From the NCBI GenBank assembly GCA_023101885.1, contig JALPQD010000088.1, positions 3,011,501-3,075,500 of the forward strand: a stretch of DNA of 64,000 bases, written 5' to 3'. Position 1 is the stretch's first letter, and each line of letters starts with the position of its first letter. The translations under genes were made by a program, and so were the position numbers. Below are positions 48,031 to 59,725 of the stretch, piece by piece. The DNA comes from Typhlomys cinereus (lineage: Eukaryota; Chordata; Mammalia; Rodentia; Platacanthomyidae). The notes below the pieces were generated by a model. The model was not told the DNA's origin and did not search any database. It worked only from the letters and a program-made list of their open reading frames with translations.

Positions 48031-48353
48031 TTCTTAATTTTTTATGCTTTTACAGGCATATTGATTATTCATCCGTTTCCCTCCCCAGTATTATTATATG
48101 CATGCATCACCCAACATAGCAAGTGGCACAGCTGAAGCTGATGCTGATGTGTTGACTAACTTTGGGCTGGTCACAGCATGACAATATTTAGAAGGCAGAT
48201 TAGAAAGTTATATGTGAGAAGGTCAATGTGCTGTTCCTTCCTTCCTGACGTCTATGAAGATGAGCACACAAACTGGGAGATGCACTGCTCTCAAGTACGC
48301 ATCGTTATTTTCAGTCATGTGACACAGACAGAGGTATCAGTCCAAGGAACAAT

Positions 48354-48359
48354 TTTATT
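48354..48359 (-). promoter_or_regulatory. Candidate distal poly(A) signal of MMD
   Basis: AATAAA on the minus strand, about 1.72 kb after the MMD stop and at the boundary between repeat-poor UTR-like sequence and ordinary intergenic DNA. Cleavage would be expected near 48335. Confidence 0.5.
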
Positions 48360-48622
48360 CTAGTCTACAGCACACATTTTTACTCACATTTTAGTGGTTT
48401 TGACAGTGTTATTTTTGAGCAGACTTCAAATGAATACACAAAAGTTAATGTATTAAAAATAAAATATACACAGTAAAACAGCAGGCATCTAGATGTCCAG
48501 AATCATGCATAAAGGGATGGTCTGACTGAGGTCATCAATGGTACTCTTGCCTACTGAAGAATTCACCAGCAAATACCATTTCTGATCCTTATTCCCTTGC
48601 GAGTTACCAAATTCAGGGCCTG

Positions 48623-48623
48623 C

Positions 48624-48681
<58 letters not shown>
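48623..48681. repeat. (TC)n microsatellite inside the MMD 3' UTR
   Basis: Nearly pure TC dinucleotide run with a few TG interruptions at its ends. In the sense of MMD it is a GA-repeat in the distal part of the 3' UTR. Confidence 0.9.
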
Positions 48682-48682
<1 letters not shown>

Positions 48683-49873
48683 ATAAGCACTCTTTTAAAG
48701 TTACATCAGCATAGATTTCAGTCAATCATATTCTACCTCATCACTCCACTTGGCAAGTCCATCTCTAAAACTTAGGCGATACTGACATCCTCTCTAAAGG
48801 CAAGGTAATTTCATTTCTTAAAACACCAACAGTAGAGACGAACCAATGAAGCAACTAATGCATCAATCTTAATATAAGACAGCGAGCAAAAACTAGGAAT
48901 AATATATAAATACTAATCCACTGAGTCAGCATAAAAACCCATGGATCATAGACACGAGTTTCTATAGGCCAAACAATGCTTTATGTATACTTCTATGGAA
49001 AAAAAAAGAATGTATTGAAAACTGTGGAGGGAAGGCAGAAAAAGTGTGAATTTATGCATCTAATTCCACTGAAAATGAGTTCCATAGCTAAGTGACGGGG
49101 TGTCACTAATTACAAAGATTGAATCATTCGGCACTAAATGGGCAGCTCAACGACTCGCCATAACTCAAAATACTGTGGAGGCGTTTCGGGAGAATAGCCA
49201 GTCCAACCATGCCGCCATAATACGGCAGGGCGCTCCCCACTCCTGGAGACCCCTGGAGAAAACCTGGTAAAGGCAAAGAGAACAGCTGGATGGCGTGAAA
49301 AAAGGTGACGGTCTCAAAAACCTCCCCATCGCTGGTACACCCCACCAGGTCGAGAACCTGGCCCAGCGCGGCACTGGATTTGGAGTTAGTTAGAGATTGG
49401 CAGAAAAGTTTGGAAAACTGCAGTTTTCAAAAATTGGCAATTTCTCCACACTTACTGAAACTGTCGGAAGAGGTATGATGTTTGTGGAATGTTGACTGCT
49501 TGCTGCAGAAATTCACAACAGGGATGAGGAGCCGCTTCAATGAGACGGCTTTTAAAAATTTATAAAAACCTAAAGTTTCTATTTAAAAAATAACCATGTT
49601 ATGCCAAGATGAAACATGGTAGAAAGCAGTGTAAGTTCTGTTCATGATTCTTCACACAATGGATGGGAAAGTGATAGAAATGACTTTTTTTTTCTTAAAA
49701 AGGTTTTGTCATTGCACTGACTTTCACAACCTGACCTAGGAATTTAGAAAAATCATGTAGTAAATTCTGTAAAACAAAAATACAAAATTCTGGTTTGTAA
49801 ACATTGGTTGGCCAAGTCTATCCATCCAGAGTCCTTCAGGATAGTGGAATGGAATGAATAATTAAATCCCTAC

Positions 49874-49879
49874 TTTATT
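49874..49879 (-). promoter_or_regulatory. Candidate proximal poly(A) signal of MMD
   Basis: AATAAA on the minus strand about 200 nt after the stop codon. Use of it would give a very short 3' UTR without the GA-repeat. It could be a chance hexamer in AT-rich DNA. Confidence 0.3.
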
Positions 49880-50079
49880 TGTTGGCTGTGAGGGGGAAAA
49901 CTCCAGAACACAGCTTTTACACTTTCACAGTAATTGTATTCAAAAAATATAAATTAAGTCAGTGCGGTTGCTCTTTTTTTTTTCCTTCTTCTTCATTTCC
50001 CTTTGCCACTTTCAGTCCTTACCCCACTCCCAAGTGCTACGACTGAGATAATACTGGTTTGGAGGCCTAACACAGACTG

Positions 50080-50280
50080 TCATAAATGCCGCATGAAATC
50101 TGTGGGACTTCGGTAAAGGTACTTCCAAATGGCGTAGTAGTGCACCGCAGCTGCCGTGGCCACGAACAGGTGCCAGATGGCGTGGGCGAACGGAATGATG
50201 CCATCGCTCTTGAAGAACACGACTCCCAGGCAATAAATCAAGCCCCCGCAGGCAAGCTCGTGAAGCCCATCCGTGTTATT
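50080..50280 (-). CDS. MMD: MMD last coding exon with stop codon (about residues 173-238)
   Basis: The exon follows a ...ctctgttgacag acceptor and reads [20 protein letters not shown] and on through [20 protein letters not shown] to the end SPTDFMRHL, with TGA at 50080-50082. The HAIWH pair is the PAQR HxxxH zinc-binding motif near the C-terminus, and two membrane helices are evident. SPTDFMRHL is what I recall as the MMD ending and excludes MMD2. The only difference I notice from my memory of the human protein is His for Gln in DGLHEL (about residue 179). MMD is described as a Golgi/late-endosomal membrane protein linked to macrophage activation and Ras/ERK signalling; that is family knowledge and is not shown by this sequence. 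Confidence 0.97.
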   Translation of the reverse strand, partial: NNTDGLHELACGGLIYCLGVVFFKSDGIIPFAHAIWHLFVATAAAVHYYAIWKYLYRSPTDFMRHL

Positions 50281-50995
50281 CTGTCAACAGAGGAAAAGAC
50301 ATGTTTTTAAAAAGGGGGCGTTGCTAATACTTGGATGTGACAAGGCAGGGGCACTACAAGTTCCTGGAAGCTTCCTGATCTAGGCGCGCTAAGCAGCTTG
50401 GGGTGAGTGGAACCCTAGTCTGCAAAAGTAAGGCAGCCATAAGCGCTTCTGCTTTGTGACCTGGAACACCCACTGGATGGGGGAGCCAGGACGGGGGACC
50501 ACCTGACAGGCCCCACAGGATGGACACACCAGCAGCTTTTGCTCCTTTAGCTGCCTATTTAAGCAGGCTTCAGTCACAGCTTGAAGTCATCTCATTCCGA
50601 TGCAGGGTGATCCTCTTTCTCCTCTTCCTCCTCTCCCTCCTCCTCCTCCCCTTTGAGAGCTTCCTTCCCTCTTCGGCCCAAGCTACGGTGTTTACCATTT
50701 ACATCTCAGCCTGAGGAGCCACGTCCCTGGCCTCGCCAAGGCTGGTCCTTAGGGGCTGGGTCCCGAAACTTCCCAGCTGGGGAGCTGCAGTGTCACTGCG
50801 GCTGGCACAGGACAGAGTGACAGGGCCAGGTGATCCCTCACCTGCTTGAGCCTCCGGCCGTTTTGGCTGTAAGTCTGGGCATTTCTCAGCCAAACCGAAA
50901 AGGAGCAGTCCTGTGTTTTAGGTCAATGAATTTTGAAGGCTGATTTGGGGATTCCAAGAGCTATGCCCACGACAAGATGAAACTGGCTTGGATGG
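50281..50995. other. MMD last intron, unique part next to the exon
   Basis: No repeat recognised beyond a (TCC)n-like pyrimidine stretch at 50610-50650. Confidence 0.4.
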
Positions 50996-51285
50996 AGGCC
51001 AGAGGGATGGCTCAAGGGTGAACCCTTTGCCTTGCAAGCAGAAGGACCTGAGTTCCGATCCTGAATTCTAAATCTTATACAAAAATGCAGGGCAGAAACA
51101 GTGGCCACCTGCACTTCTGGCCCTGGAAGATGGAGCCTTGAAATAAATCACAGAATTTTTGTGCTCCCTCCAGTAAGGAGGGATGATTCCCAAAGTCACC
51201 CTTGGGCCTCCACAGGTACATGCAGTACCTTCCCCCCCCCCCACACACACTGGCACCTACACACATGCAAAAATAAATAAATAAA
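50996..51285 (+). mobile_element. tRNA-headed SINE in MMD intron
   Basis: GGAGGCCAGAGGGATGGCTC, TTGCCTTGCAAGCAGAAGGA, GCACTTCTGGCCCTGGAAGA, CAAAGTCACCCTTGGGCCTC. Confidence 0.9.
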
Positions 51286-52679
51286 TTGGCTTGAATGAAT
51301 GGGAGGAGGGAGAAGAGAAGCAGAATGAAGAGCCCATGAAGAAGCGAGTCTGTCCCAGATTCCCAAGCACCAGGGGGAGAATGGGCACAGGCTGTGCAGG
51401 GCGAGAGGACGCCTGAAGTGCCAGCTGGATTTTGGAGGGCAACAGGAATGTGGGTGACCTAGACGCCCGGGTACTAATGCCAGCAGCCTAGGGGCAGAGG
51501 CCCCGTGGAGCAGGTCCCTGTGGCCAAGTCTGGCAAAAGTAAAAGGAAGTTCCAATGCAATCACGGGTTGGCAACAGCCTTGTGTGAGTGAAGAACCAGG
51601 TGTGAGGACCAGTTCTATTGTCATTATTCCCACGAGCCTCTGGATTTGGGGGAAGGAATCAACTCAAAATGACTGATGGCAGAGACCTCATTATTAAGAA
51701 GGAACTTCAGCCAGAAGCTAGTTTAAACTTTTTTTTTTTTTTAAATCTACTTACAGAATACTCTATTCAAGTCTAGGCTTGCAGGAGCCAGGATATTTCT
51801 GCCATGTGATTTGACCTTGCCTGACCTACACAATGGCTGACATGTCAACAAGCCCTCATAGACTATCACGGATCTCAGGGGAGATGGCTTCAGGTAGTAG
51901 GATCCTTAGAGGCAAGGGGTTAGACAGATAATGGAGTCCCATATTAGTGGGTGGCCCAAGAAGGGGCCCCAAGGTATGCCACATAGTCCTGAACTCTTGC
52001 TAAAGGTAAACGACTCAGAAGGAAATTCAGTGCCTACATAAGCTGATGTTCTGGAGTGGAGCAGGTGCAGACAGGAAACACCAAGAGAGGAGGGGGAGAA
52101 AACAGGAAGAGAGAGAGAGGGATGGGAGAGGGAGAATAGGATGGGGGGACAACAGGGGTAAAGAAGGGTGAAGGGGAGGGGGGAAAAAAGGGGGGGCCAG
52201 GGTACCTACTCATTGAGCTTGTATAACTAGGTAAAAAAAAAATCCTCAAAAAAATCTGCTAACATTAACTGAGGAACATTTGTTACTTTGTACACGTTAT
52301 AGAGCCGTGAACAACTATTAACACAGAATTCTTTGTGTATGTGTTGGGAGTGCTTTTCTAGAAGGATCTCACCTCTTCAAGGTGCAGGGGCCATCATCTA
52401 ATACAAACATCTGGTCACCCACCATTCTACTCCTAGTCTCAGGGACAGAGCTCCAATGCTGACAGAGCCTTCTTTTCTCTGTCCAAAACAAGCAAGAGAC
52501 CAAACCAAGTTCACTAATCATGTGGCATGCACTGTGGTGAGACAATTCTCAAAGCACCACATTTACCTCTCATGCTTTCGAGACCAGAGCAGAGTTAACT
52601 CTCAAACAGGGTGCTAAGTAGATATAGATGAATATTCTCAAGACAAACCCAATATTCTATTGACAAACCCAACTTTCAT
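51286..52679. other. MMD intron, mostly unique with a purine-rich tract
   Basis: 52080-52200 is strongly purine-rich (GAGAGAGAGGGATGGGAGAG type). No exon seen. Confidence 0.4.
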
Positions 52680-52929
52680 CCTTCTTTCCTTCAATGTGAC
52701 ACATTCTAATGACTGAGATGTGTCAGCTTTGCATTCCTAGAATAAATCTAACTCAATTATGATTTTTATATGGCTGTCAAGTAGACTTACTTATTCTGTT
52801 GGAATGTTTTGTTTCATAAAGGGTATTGGCTTATATATTTCTTTTCCTGTAGTGTTTTGTTTTGTGGCTTGGTTATTAGTATAATATTTGCTTATAAAAT
52901 GAACTGGGAGGTGTTTCTTATTTACTTTT

Positions 52930-53010
52930 CTTTTTAAAGACACAGCCTCAGATAGCCCAGGGTGGCTCCATGCCCCAGGTTCTGGGGTTGTAGGTGTGTC
53001 CCGCCACACT
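52930..53010 (-). mobile_element. B1-like SINE fragment
   Basis: AAAGACACAGCCTCAGATAG CCCAGGGTGGCTCCATG, GGGGTTGTAGGTGTGTCCCG. Confidence 0.6.
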
Positions 53011-53389
53011 ACTTTTGAAAGCCTGTGTAGAAATAGTATCATTTGTATTTGAAGTATCTGACAGAATGTATAAGAGAAACTATCAAGACCTAGAGTTCTC
53101 TTTGCAGGAAGCCTCAATAATGGAGTCAATCTCTTTAAAAGGCGCAGGGCTGGTCAACTGTTTTGTTTATTCTTGAGTCTGTTGTGAGACAAACTGCTTT
53201 CCAAGAAATTTGTGCTTTTCTTGTTGCTGTATTATTTACAATATTTATTAGTTGCTGTATTTATTAAGTTTTTTACTGTGGGGTTAACTTGCTCTTTCTT
53301 CCCAGCTTAAGGTAGACACTTAGATCACTGTAAGAAACTCTTTTTCTAGTAGTGCTCTAGCATCTTCAGAAAAGCAGAGCCAATAGGAC

Positions 53390-53765
53390 ACGTGTATTTA
53401 TGTACTGTACATATGCATGCATCTATGTGTTGCAAATATGCATGAGTGTAGTGTCTACATGCTACATATGCATAGGTGTGTTCATGCACTACACATTACA
53501 TAGGTAGGTATGTGTGTGTCTACACACTACACATATGCATGGACCTGCCTACATGCTACACATGCATGGGTATGTTTATGCATACAAATACATGAATATA
53601 TGTGCATGTGTCTACACACTGTACATATGCATGGGTGTGTCTACATGTTGCATATATACATGGGTGTGTATCTATATACTGTATATATGCATGGCTATCC
53701 ATACGTCTACATGATATACATATTCGTGGGTATGCCTACACGATGAACATATGCATGAGTGTGTG
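53390..53765. repeat. Degenerate ATGCAT-rich tandem array in MMD intron
   Basis: About ten variants of a 30-45-bp unit built on CTACATGCTACATATGCATGGGTGTGT. Unit length and sequence drift along the array. Confidence 0.85.
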
Positions 53766-54771
53766 GGTACTTGAGTGACCTTGTGCACTGAAGTCTACCC
53801 TGGGCTGGCAGGATGCAGTCCAGGAAGTGTTGGTGCTACAGCCAGCATCCAAAGGCAGTGTGGAGGAGAAAGTCCTTCCCTATACGGGCTCAGTCTTTCT
53901 CCTCTAATGCTCTCAAATGACTGGTTGAGGTCCACCAACATTATAGAATAATGTACTCTGTATATATTGAATTAAATGTAAATGTTGCCTAAGTACCTTC
54001 ACAGCAATTAGAGATGCAATCGACAAAGATCTGGGTATCGTGGCTTGTTAAGCTGAGATGAAACTAGCTTGCATGCTAACAGCAGTGTCTACAGTTCACT
54101 TCCTGACAGCATCATTCGGGCTGCATTCCACAAGCTGCCTGGTTGCTTAGTTCAAGACCTACGACCACTTAGAAATGTGTTGCTTACTCCTCAAGCACTA
54201 GAGGATTCTTCCACCTTTTTTCAGTTGCATGATGGCGCGGCCCGCTGTCTGTTTTGATGAGGAGCGTCTGTGTCTGGAGCTTTTGGGTCGAGTCCACTGA
54301 TGCATCATGGGGTTGACCTGATGGCGCTGTTGCCGTCCTTCCTGCTGCTTGTGTCCGTGTGAGTTACATGTTCAATGACAAGGAAGGAGGAGTGCTGGTC
54401 TCCGACTGTAACCTTGTGTGTGCTTCTGTTCTACTCTGCTAGATTTTATTCTGCATAGTCTGACAGGCTCTGCTGTTGAGCTGCACAGCTGCTGAGGCTT
54501 CTCATACCTTACGGGTGGTCCTCTAACTCTCAGAAATACCCTGGTGCCCTAAGGCTTGATACCTGCTTTGTCTGACTTTTTATAACCATGTTGGCTTTCT
54601 TGTGAGCAGTGTTTTCATAGCATATCTTTTCCATTCTCTTGCCCATCTATCACTTCATAAAATGTGTTTCATATAAATTCACACAACTGAGTCTTGCTTT
54701 TCTTAAAAATCAAGTCTGAAAAATCTTCACTTTTGAGTTAGTGTTTAATTCATCTTTATTTATTATCTGTG

Positions 54772-55100
54772 TAAGGGAATGGCTCATTAGCTAAAGCACT
54801 TGATATTCAAATGAAAGGACCACAGTTTGGCTCTCCAGATTCCATGTGGATGTGGAGGCCCCCCTACAATTTCTACCTCAGAAGGTAGAGACTGGGAATC
54901 CCCATAGAAAAGTTGCTAGTCAGAACAGCCCTACTGGTGAGCTCTAGGTTTGATCAGAGACGCTGTCTCAAAATAAGGTGGAAGAACAATCAAGGATGAC
55001 TTCTGATATCAACCTCAGACTTCCACACACAGGTGTACATGTGTGCTCATGTACTTGTACACACACGTGAGCCCACACACATGCATACACACATACATAC
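54772..55100 (+). mobile_element. B4-like composite SINE
   Basis: GTAAGGGAATGGCTCATTAG CTAAAGC, GCTCTCCAGATTCCATGTGG, GATGACTTCTGATATCAACC TCAGACTTCCACACAC. Confidence 0.7.
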
Positions 55101-55189
55101 CCACCCACTCACAAATGAAAATGCAAAAAGAGAAAAATTGCTATTACAACATACATAATGTGTAAATTTTCATTTAAGCATCTCGTGCT

Positions 55190-55468
55190 GGGGCTGGGAA
55201 AATAGCTAAGTGCATGAAGTGCTTGCTGTGGACCTGAACACCCACCTAAAAGCTGAGGGTTGTAGTGCACATGAAATCCCAATTCCGGGAAGGTGGAGAC
55301 ACGTAGATCCCTGGGCCAGTCAGTTTAGTCAAAATGGCAAGACCCTGTCTCAAAAATATGGTGGGAAAAGACTGAGGATGCCTGACATCAACCTCTGACC
55401 TCCATGTGCACACACACAAATGCCTACCACCTGTACTCACCACACACAGACACATGCACCTGCATACA

Positions 55469-55503
<35 letters not shown>
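55190..55503 (+). mobile_element. B4-like composite SINE with (CA)n
   Basis: GGGGCTGGGAAAATAGCTAA, GAAATCCCAATTCCGGGAAG, AAGACCCTGTCTCAAAAATA, CATCAACCTCTGACCTCCAT; (CA)n 55468-55503. Confidence 0.85.
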
Positions 55504-55505
<2 letters not shown>

Positions 55506-55639
55506 ACAAAGCTCATCTTACTCTGTTTCCTGTTTGGTTTTGCCGAGTCTTTGTTTCATTTTCTAACCTTCCTGCCTTCATCTGTTTACTTACTAGCAGA
55601 CATCAAATATACAAAGTAGTGGTTTCCATCATGAGATCG

Positions 55640-56110
55640 CCACACATTACAGTGTGTTTTGGTCATTTTCATTGCCCAGCATCCTCTTGCTGTGCCTTCT
55701 GGTCCCCTTCCTCTTCCTTGACAGTAGTCCTTCTACTTGCATGGGTGAGATAGCTTGAAGATTATATTCACTCTCAATTTTGCTTTCTTTTTCTTCACTC
55801 TCTGTAGCTTCGGTAGATCTAGATTCAAAGGGACTCATTTCCTCTTCTATGGGAACCAATCTGCTGTAAAAACCACCAGTATTTCCTTCAAGGTAGCACA
55901 GGATTGTAGAAGCAGAATTTCCATTTGGTTTCCTTAGCGTCTCCATTTCTTTTCTGAGGCTTAACTACTAAAATGTCCTTGAAGCAAATTTCAGTATCTC
56001 TGTCACTTTTTGATCTGTTCTCCCTAGGTATGGGGTCATGTTCTGGCTTCTTGCCTAATAGTAATACAGACAGTAGATACCAAATTGGTAAAAACATAGA
56101 TTTTGACCTT
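55640..56110 (-). mobile_element. Probable L1 ORF1-like relic in MMD intron
   Basis: Two overlapping minus-strand open pieces in different frames give KEMETLRK, FYSRLVPIEEEMSPFESRS and TEATESEEKESKIES. The Glu/Lys-rich pattern of short SRL..EE..E..S..ESEE blocks resembles the coiled-coil part of L1 ORF1. It is broken by stops and frameshifts. It could instead be a decayed retrocopy of a host gene I do not recognise. Confidence 0.4.
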
Positions 56111-56284
56111 TTCCTTTGGAGATAGTGAGTTCTGTTCTAGCAGGCAGTTCTATGTACTGGAGAATCCACCTGACCTTCTCAAGGTCTGCTTTCAGGTACT
56201 GCTAAGACAGTTCCAGAGCATCCCTTCATCCGGGATATTATGACTCAAATCTAAAGATATCCTCTGAAGGCTGAAGCTCCTGTG

Positions 56285-56510
56285 TTAAGAGCCAATGGGC
56301 TAGTGTGTATGTGTGTGTGTGTGTTTCTGTGCACAGTACATATACATGGGGCCAGAGGTTGACATCTGTGCCTTCCTTTCATTCTACCCTTTATATTTTG
56401 AGACAGGATTCTCATTGATCCGAGAGCTCTCCAACTGGCAAGGCTGCCTGGCCATCGAGCCCCAGGATCCGCTGTCTCTGCTCCCAGTGCTATAGTCACA
56501 GATGCATGGG
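56285..56510 (-). mobile_element. B4-like composite SINE, partial
   Basis: (GT)n-like start, CATTCTACCCTTTATATTTTG AGACAGGATTCTCATTGATC and CAAGGCTGCCTGGCCATCGA. Confidence 0.6.
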
Positions 56511-57517
56511 GCCTCCCCAGGCTTTGTACATGAGGGGGAAGCAGACATGCATGTAGAAGGGGGCCTGGGGATCCAGGCACGGCAAGCACCATCCTGATGG
56601 CGGGGCGCTGTAGAAGCACCAGGTCAGTGGGCTGTTCCTTGAAGGGCTCACCCGGTCCTGGCCCTTTCCTCACTGTCCTTTGGTCAGGCACGAGCTGAAC
56701 GACCTTGCTTCGACACAGGCTCCTCTCCTGTTGATGCTCTGCCTCACCTTGCATGCGCCCAGAAGCAAGGGCCAAGCAACCGTGGACGGACACTCTGATA
56801 CTCTGAAATGATGCGCCAAGATGACTCTTCCCTTAATTTTCTTTCTTGTGTATTCCTGTTATAGCGACAAAAAAGTAACTAACACCCAGGACTAGAGGTG
56901 CTTTGCTCCTAAGATGTCCCTCTGGCCAGGCCCACCTGAACGTCTAGGATGTTTGATACTCGCCCAGGGTGGCAGAAACACCAACGTTCTCAGCACCTGC
57001 GAGAATCTTCACTATTTCATGGCTTCCAAATGGTTATTCTTGGTGAGGGCTTGCAGCGTTTGCTTGCCGAGGATAAGATTTTGCAGCCATTTCTGCTGTT
57101 TCTATGCAGACTGCTGTTTTTTGCTTCTGTTGCTACTTGGAAAGTTTCTGCGGAAGCAACTGGGGATAATTCAAAAGCACGGTTTTTGGTTTCTCTTCCT
57201 TCAAGAACTATGGGTCTATAATGTCTATGTTTAATACCCAAACAAAGCAAAAGAAAAAACAAAAGAACAATTGTTTTCCTTGTTTTTCCAGCTCTTGGGT
57301 TCTTCATGGCAGCTGGGATCAGGCTGACATTCCAGGCTGACCACAGTGTAGAGTTTTCACTCACACTCGGTGATCCTTCTAATCTGGACTCTGAGCTCTT
57401 TAGCATTACTGTGAGACGTGCAACCTACGCACGTATCCACCATAAATTGCCCACACTTGAACAAGGACATATGCTCCATGTCGCAATCGGAAGCTGTTTT
57501 CCGCTCCCCAAAGATGC
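56511..57517. other. MMD intron, unique
   Basis: No repeat or exon recognised. A 129-codon minus-strand reading at 57017-57406 has no domain or splice support. Confidence 0.4.
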
Positions 57518-57750
57518 GAGGGATGGCTCAGAGGTTAAGTCTTTGCGTCACAAACAGAAGGACCTGGGTTCCAATTCCAATTCCAGATCCCACATAAAAA
57601 CACCAGGCAGAAATGGCAATGGCCTGTATACTTCTGGCCCTGAAGACAGAGCCTGGGAAACCCCAGAACAGTGCAAACAAGAAGTAGAGCAATCCAAGAT
57701 TGTTCCTGAAGTCATCCTTGGGCCTCCATGGGCACACCCAGTGCCCTCTG

Positions 57751-57793
<43 letters not shown>
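57518..57793 (+). mobile_element. tRNA-headed SINE with (CA)n in MMD intron
   Basis: GATGCGAGGGATGGCTCAGA GGTTAAG, GAAATGGCAATGGCCTGTAT, GTCATCCTTGGGCCTCCATG; (CA)n 57752-57792. Confidence 0.92.
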
Positions 57794-57796
<3 letters not shown>

Positions 57797-59039
57797 AAAA
57801 GATTCTGAGGCTTTTCGTCCAGAGGTCTTCTTGTAACACCTGCCTCGCTCCAACCATCTGCTGGCTCCTATCTGTCCTTCTAAATCAGCTTAACAATCCC
57901 TTACTTTGGTACTCTGGTCTTGCGTCTCCATGGCAACCCAAGCTTTCTCTCATTATAAAAGTTTATTACCACCTGTAATTGAATAGGAATTGTATTTGCC
58001 TTTCTGATTCCGTGGCACATTATATATTCTGTAATGGCAGTGTGGGATTACCTTGCTTCAATATCACAAATGTTAGCCATCTCCTGTTGTGTCACACAAA
58101 AATGCCAATTTATGATTTGGACTAGTAAAAATACTAGACGAACCTGCTTTTATGATAGCCAGAGGGAATTTACTTGGAATTCCTCTCTAATAATTAGTAA
58201 CCAATCTGCACAGACTTCGCTCACGTTGCTCCGCTGCGCTGCAGGACGGCCACGGTCACCCTCAACTCAGCCACTTTCATCTGCTGCCTTTACCAACCAC
58301 GCCGCATGTATGTGCAGCTCTAGGCAATTAACAGAGCAGCACAAAGCTCCTGTCTCGAGGAAACACACTTCCAGAACTCGTTTTCCAAAGGACTCAGAAC
58401 CAGGATTGCACTGTGACCAGTGTTTCTATGAGCAGGCAAGCACTGGACGGAGTGGGACTAAGCCCTTACATGACACATGCAAGTCCAGGAGGGAAAGCAG
58501 AACAATTCTACTGACCACTAAGGGCTGAGAATGCAAACCACACTGGGCTTATTTAACTATCAGAGTGACTAATGCTAAAACATGTAGCACAAGAACAGAA
58601 GCTAAAAGTCCAATTAACCAGTTAGAGGAGACCAAGAGGCTGCAATGACACATTTCTGTTACAAAGTGATAGGTACACATAGACTTGTAAACAGTAATTC
58701 ACCCTGAAAAGTCAAAATATACATATGCAACCTGTGACTAAAGATAATGTCACACTTCCACAGTTAAAGTTCTCAAAAGTTATTTTCTAGCAAAGGAAAA
58801 CACAAAACAACAACAACAACAACAACAACAACAAATCATTTTCTTTCCTTGGGAAGAGAAATATGACTGACAAGCAGGTGAGAAGATAAAACAGCAGTGA
58901 GGAAATGTGAAAACGACCCAACAGCATGCTGAAGCCAATGCCCACTGATGTGAAAAAGGGTCTCCCTGACTGCAGACTGGGAATTCTTTTCCTTAGTTGG
59001 GTGGGATTATAGGTGTGCCCAGCGGCAAAAAGTTTTTTA
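57794..59039. other. MMD intron, unique with (CAA)n
   Basis: A (CAA)n run at 58806-58834. 58180-58580 is repeat-free. No exon recognised. Confidence 0.4.
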
Positions 59040-59250
59040 TAATAAGTGTGTATGTATGTGGGGCAGAGAGAGAGAGAAGAGAGAGCAACAGACAGAGTCA
59101 CAGAGAGAGACAGAGAGAGAGAGAAAGAGACCACATTGTATGGAGGTCAGAAGACAACTTGCAGAATCTCCTTCACCTTCTGGGTTCTGAATCAGGCTGC
59201 TAGGCTTGACCGCAAGTGCCTTTACCCACTGAGCCTCCTCACCAGTCCTG
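59040..59250 (-). mobile_element. tRNA-derived SINE with (GA)-rich part
   Basis: GAGAGAGA-rich stretch 59067-59130, GTATGGAGGTCAGAAGACAA, then TTTACCCACTGAGCCTCCTC ACCAGTCC. Confidence 0.75.
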
Positions 59251-59537
59251 CAAATGGCCTTTCAAGATCCACCTAACTCTCGAGATTTTACAAGTCAGTA
59301 ATTTAAGTTTGCTTCATCGTAGCAGGTCTCAAATACCCTCTTCCAGAAATACGGGGTAAACAGCTTTGTGATTCAATCCAAAGCATCCCATCTTCATGCA
59401 ATGACGTATTTTGAACACAGCCTTCTTAGTGAGTGTAGGGCGATGGTGGGGGAAGAACTAAAGAGGCCATCTAAAAAGAACAAGCAAGTGCAGAAGGTGT
59501 CAAAAGAAGGGAAACACACCTAAACGATGCAGCCTCT

Positions 59538-59725
59538 AGCTGGTGAGGTGGCTCAGTGGGGAAAGTGGCTTGCGGTCCAGCTGACAGCCTGAGTTTGATC
59601 CCTGCAACCCACGTGGTGAGAACTGACTCTGCAAGTTGTCCTCTGACCTACACCCACACACTAGGACACATATATACCCCCGTGTATGCATTGATAGACA
59701 ACAGATGAATAAATAAATATAAAAA
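59538..59725 (+). mobile_element. tRNA-derived SINE (B4/ID type)
   Basis: TAGCTGGTGAGGTGGCTCAG TGGGGAAAG, CCTGAGTTTGATCCCTGCAA, GTTGTCCTCTGACCTACACC, tail AATAAATAAATATAAA. Confidence 0.85.

Larger units (their letters stand above)
48336..50079 (-). other. MMD: Probable MMD 3' untranslated region
   Basis: The sequence after the MMD stop is AT-rich and free of recognisable interspersed repeats for about 1.7 kb, unlike the SINE-rich DNA on both sides. That fits a constrained 3' UTR of the length I recall for mammalian MMD. It ends near a minus-strand AATAAA at 48354-48359. A (TC)n run on the plus strand (48623-48681) would be a GA-repeat in the mRNA. The exact cleavage site is inferred. Confidence 0.65.
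52680..54770 (-). mobile_element. Old L1 ORF2 fragments (minus), interrupted
   Basis: Reverse L1 ORF2 phrases: TTTGCATTCCTAGAATAAAT, TAAAGGGTATTGGCTTATAT, TTGCTTATAAAATGAACTGGG, GACCTAGAGTTCTCTTTGCA and (54450-54760) TTTATAACCATGTTGGCTTT. A B1-like piece (52930-53010) and a tandem array (53390-53765) interrupt it. Confidence 0.6.

Noticed and set aside
50012..50233. 73-codon minus-strand reading over the last MMD exon
   Set aside because: Wrong frame; the true MMD frame is the overlapping one ending at 50080.
53390..53765. Array considered as a CRISPR-like repeat
   Set aside because: Units drift in length and sequence and have no unique spacers between conserved repeats.
56251..56793. 180-codon minus-strand reading in the MMD intron
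   Set aside because: Overlaps a composite SINE and has no domain.
57017..57406. 129-codon minus-strand reading in the MMD intron
   Set aside because: No domain and no acceptor/donor consistent with an MMD exon; the known frame joins without it.
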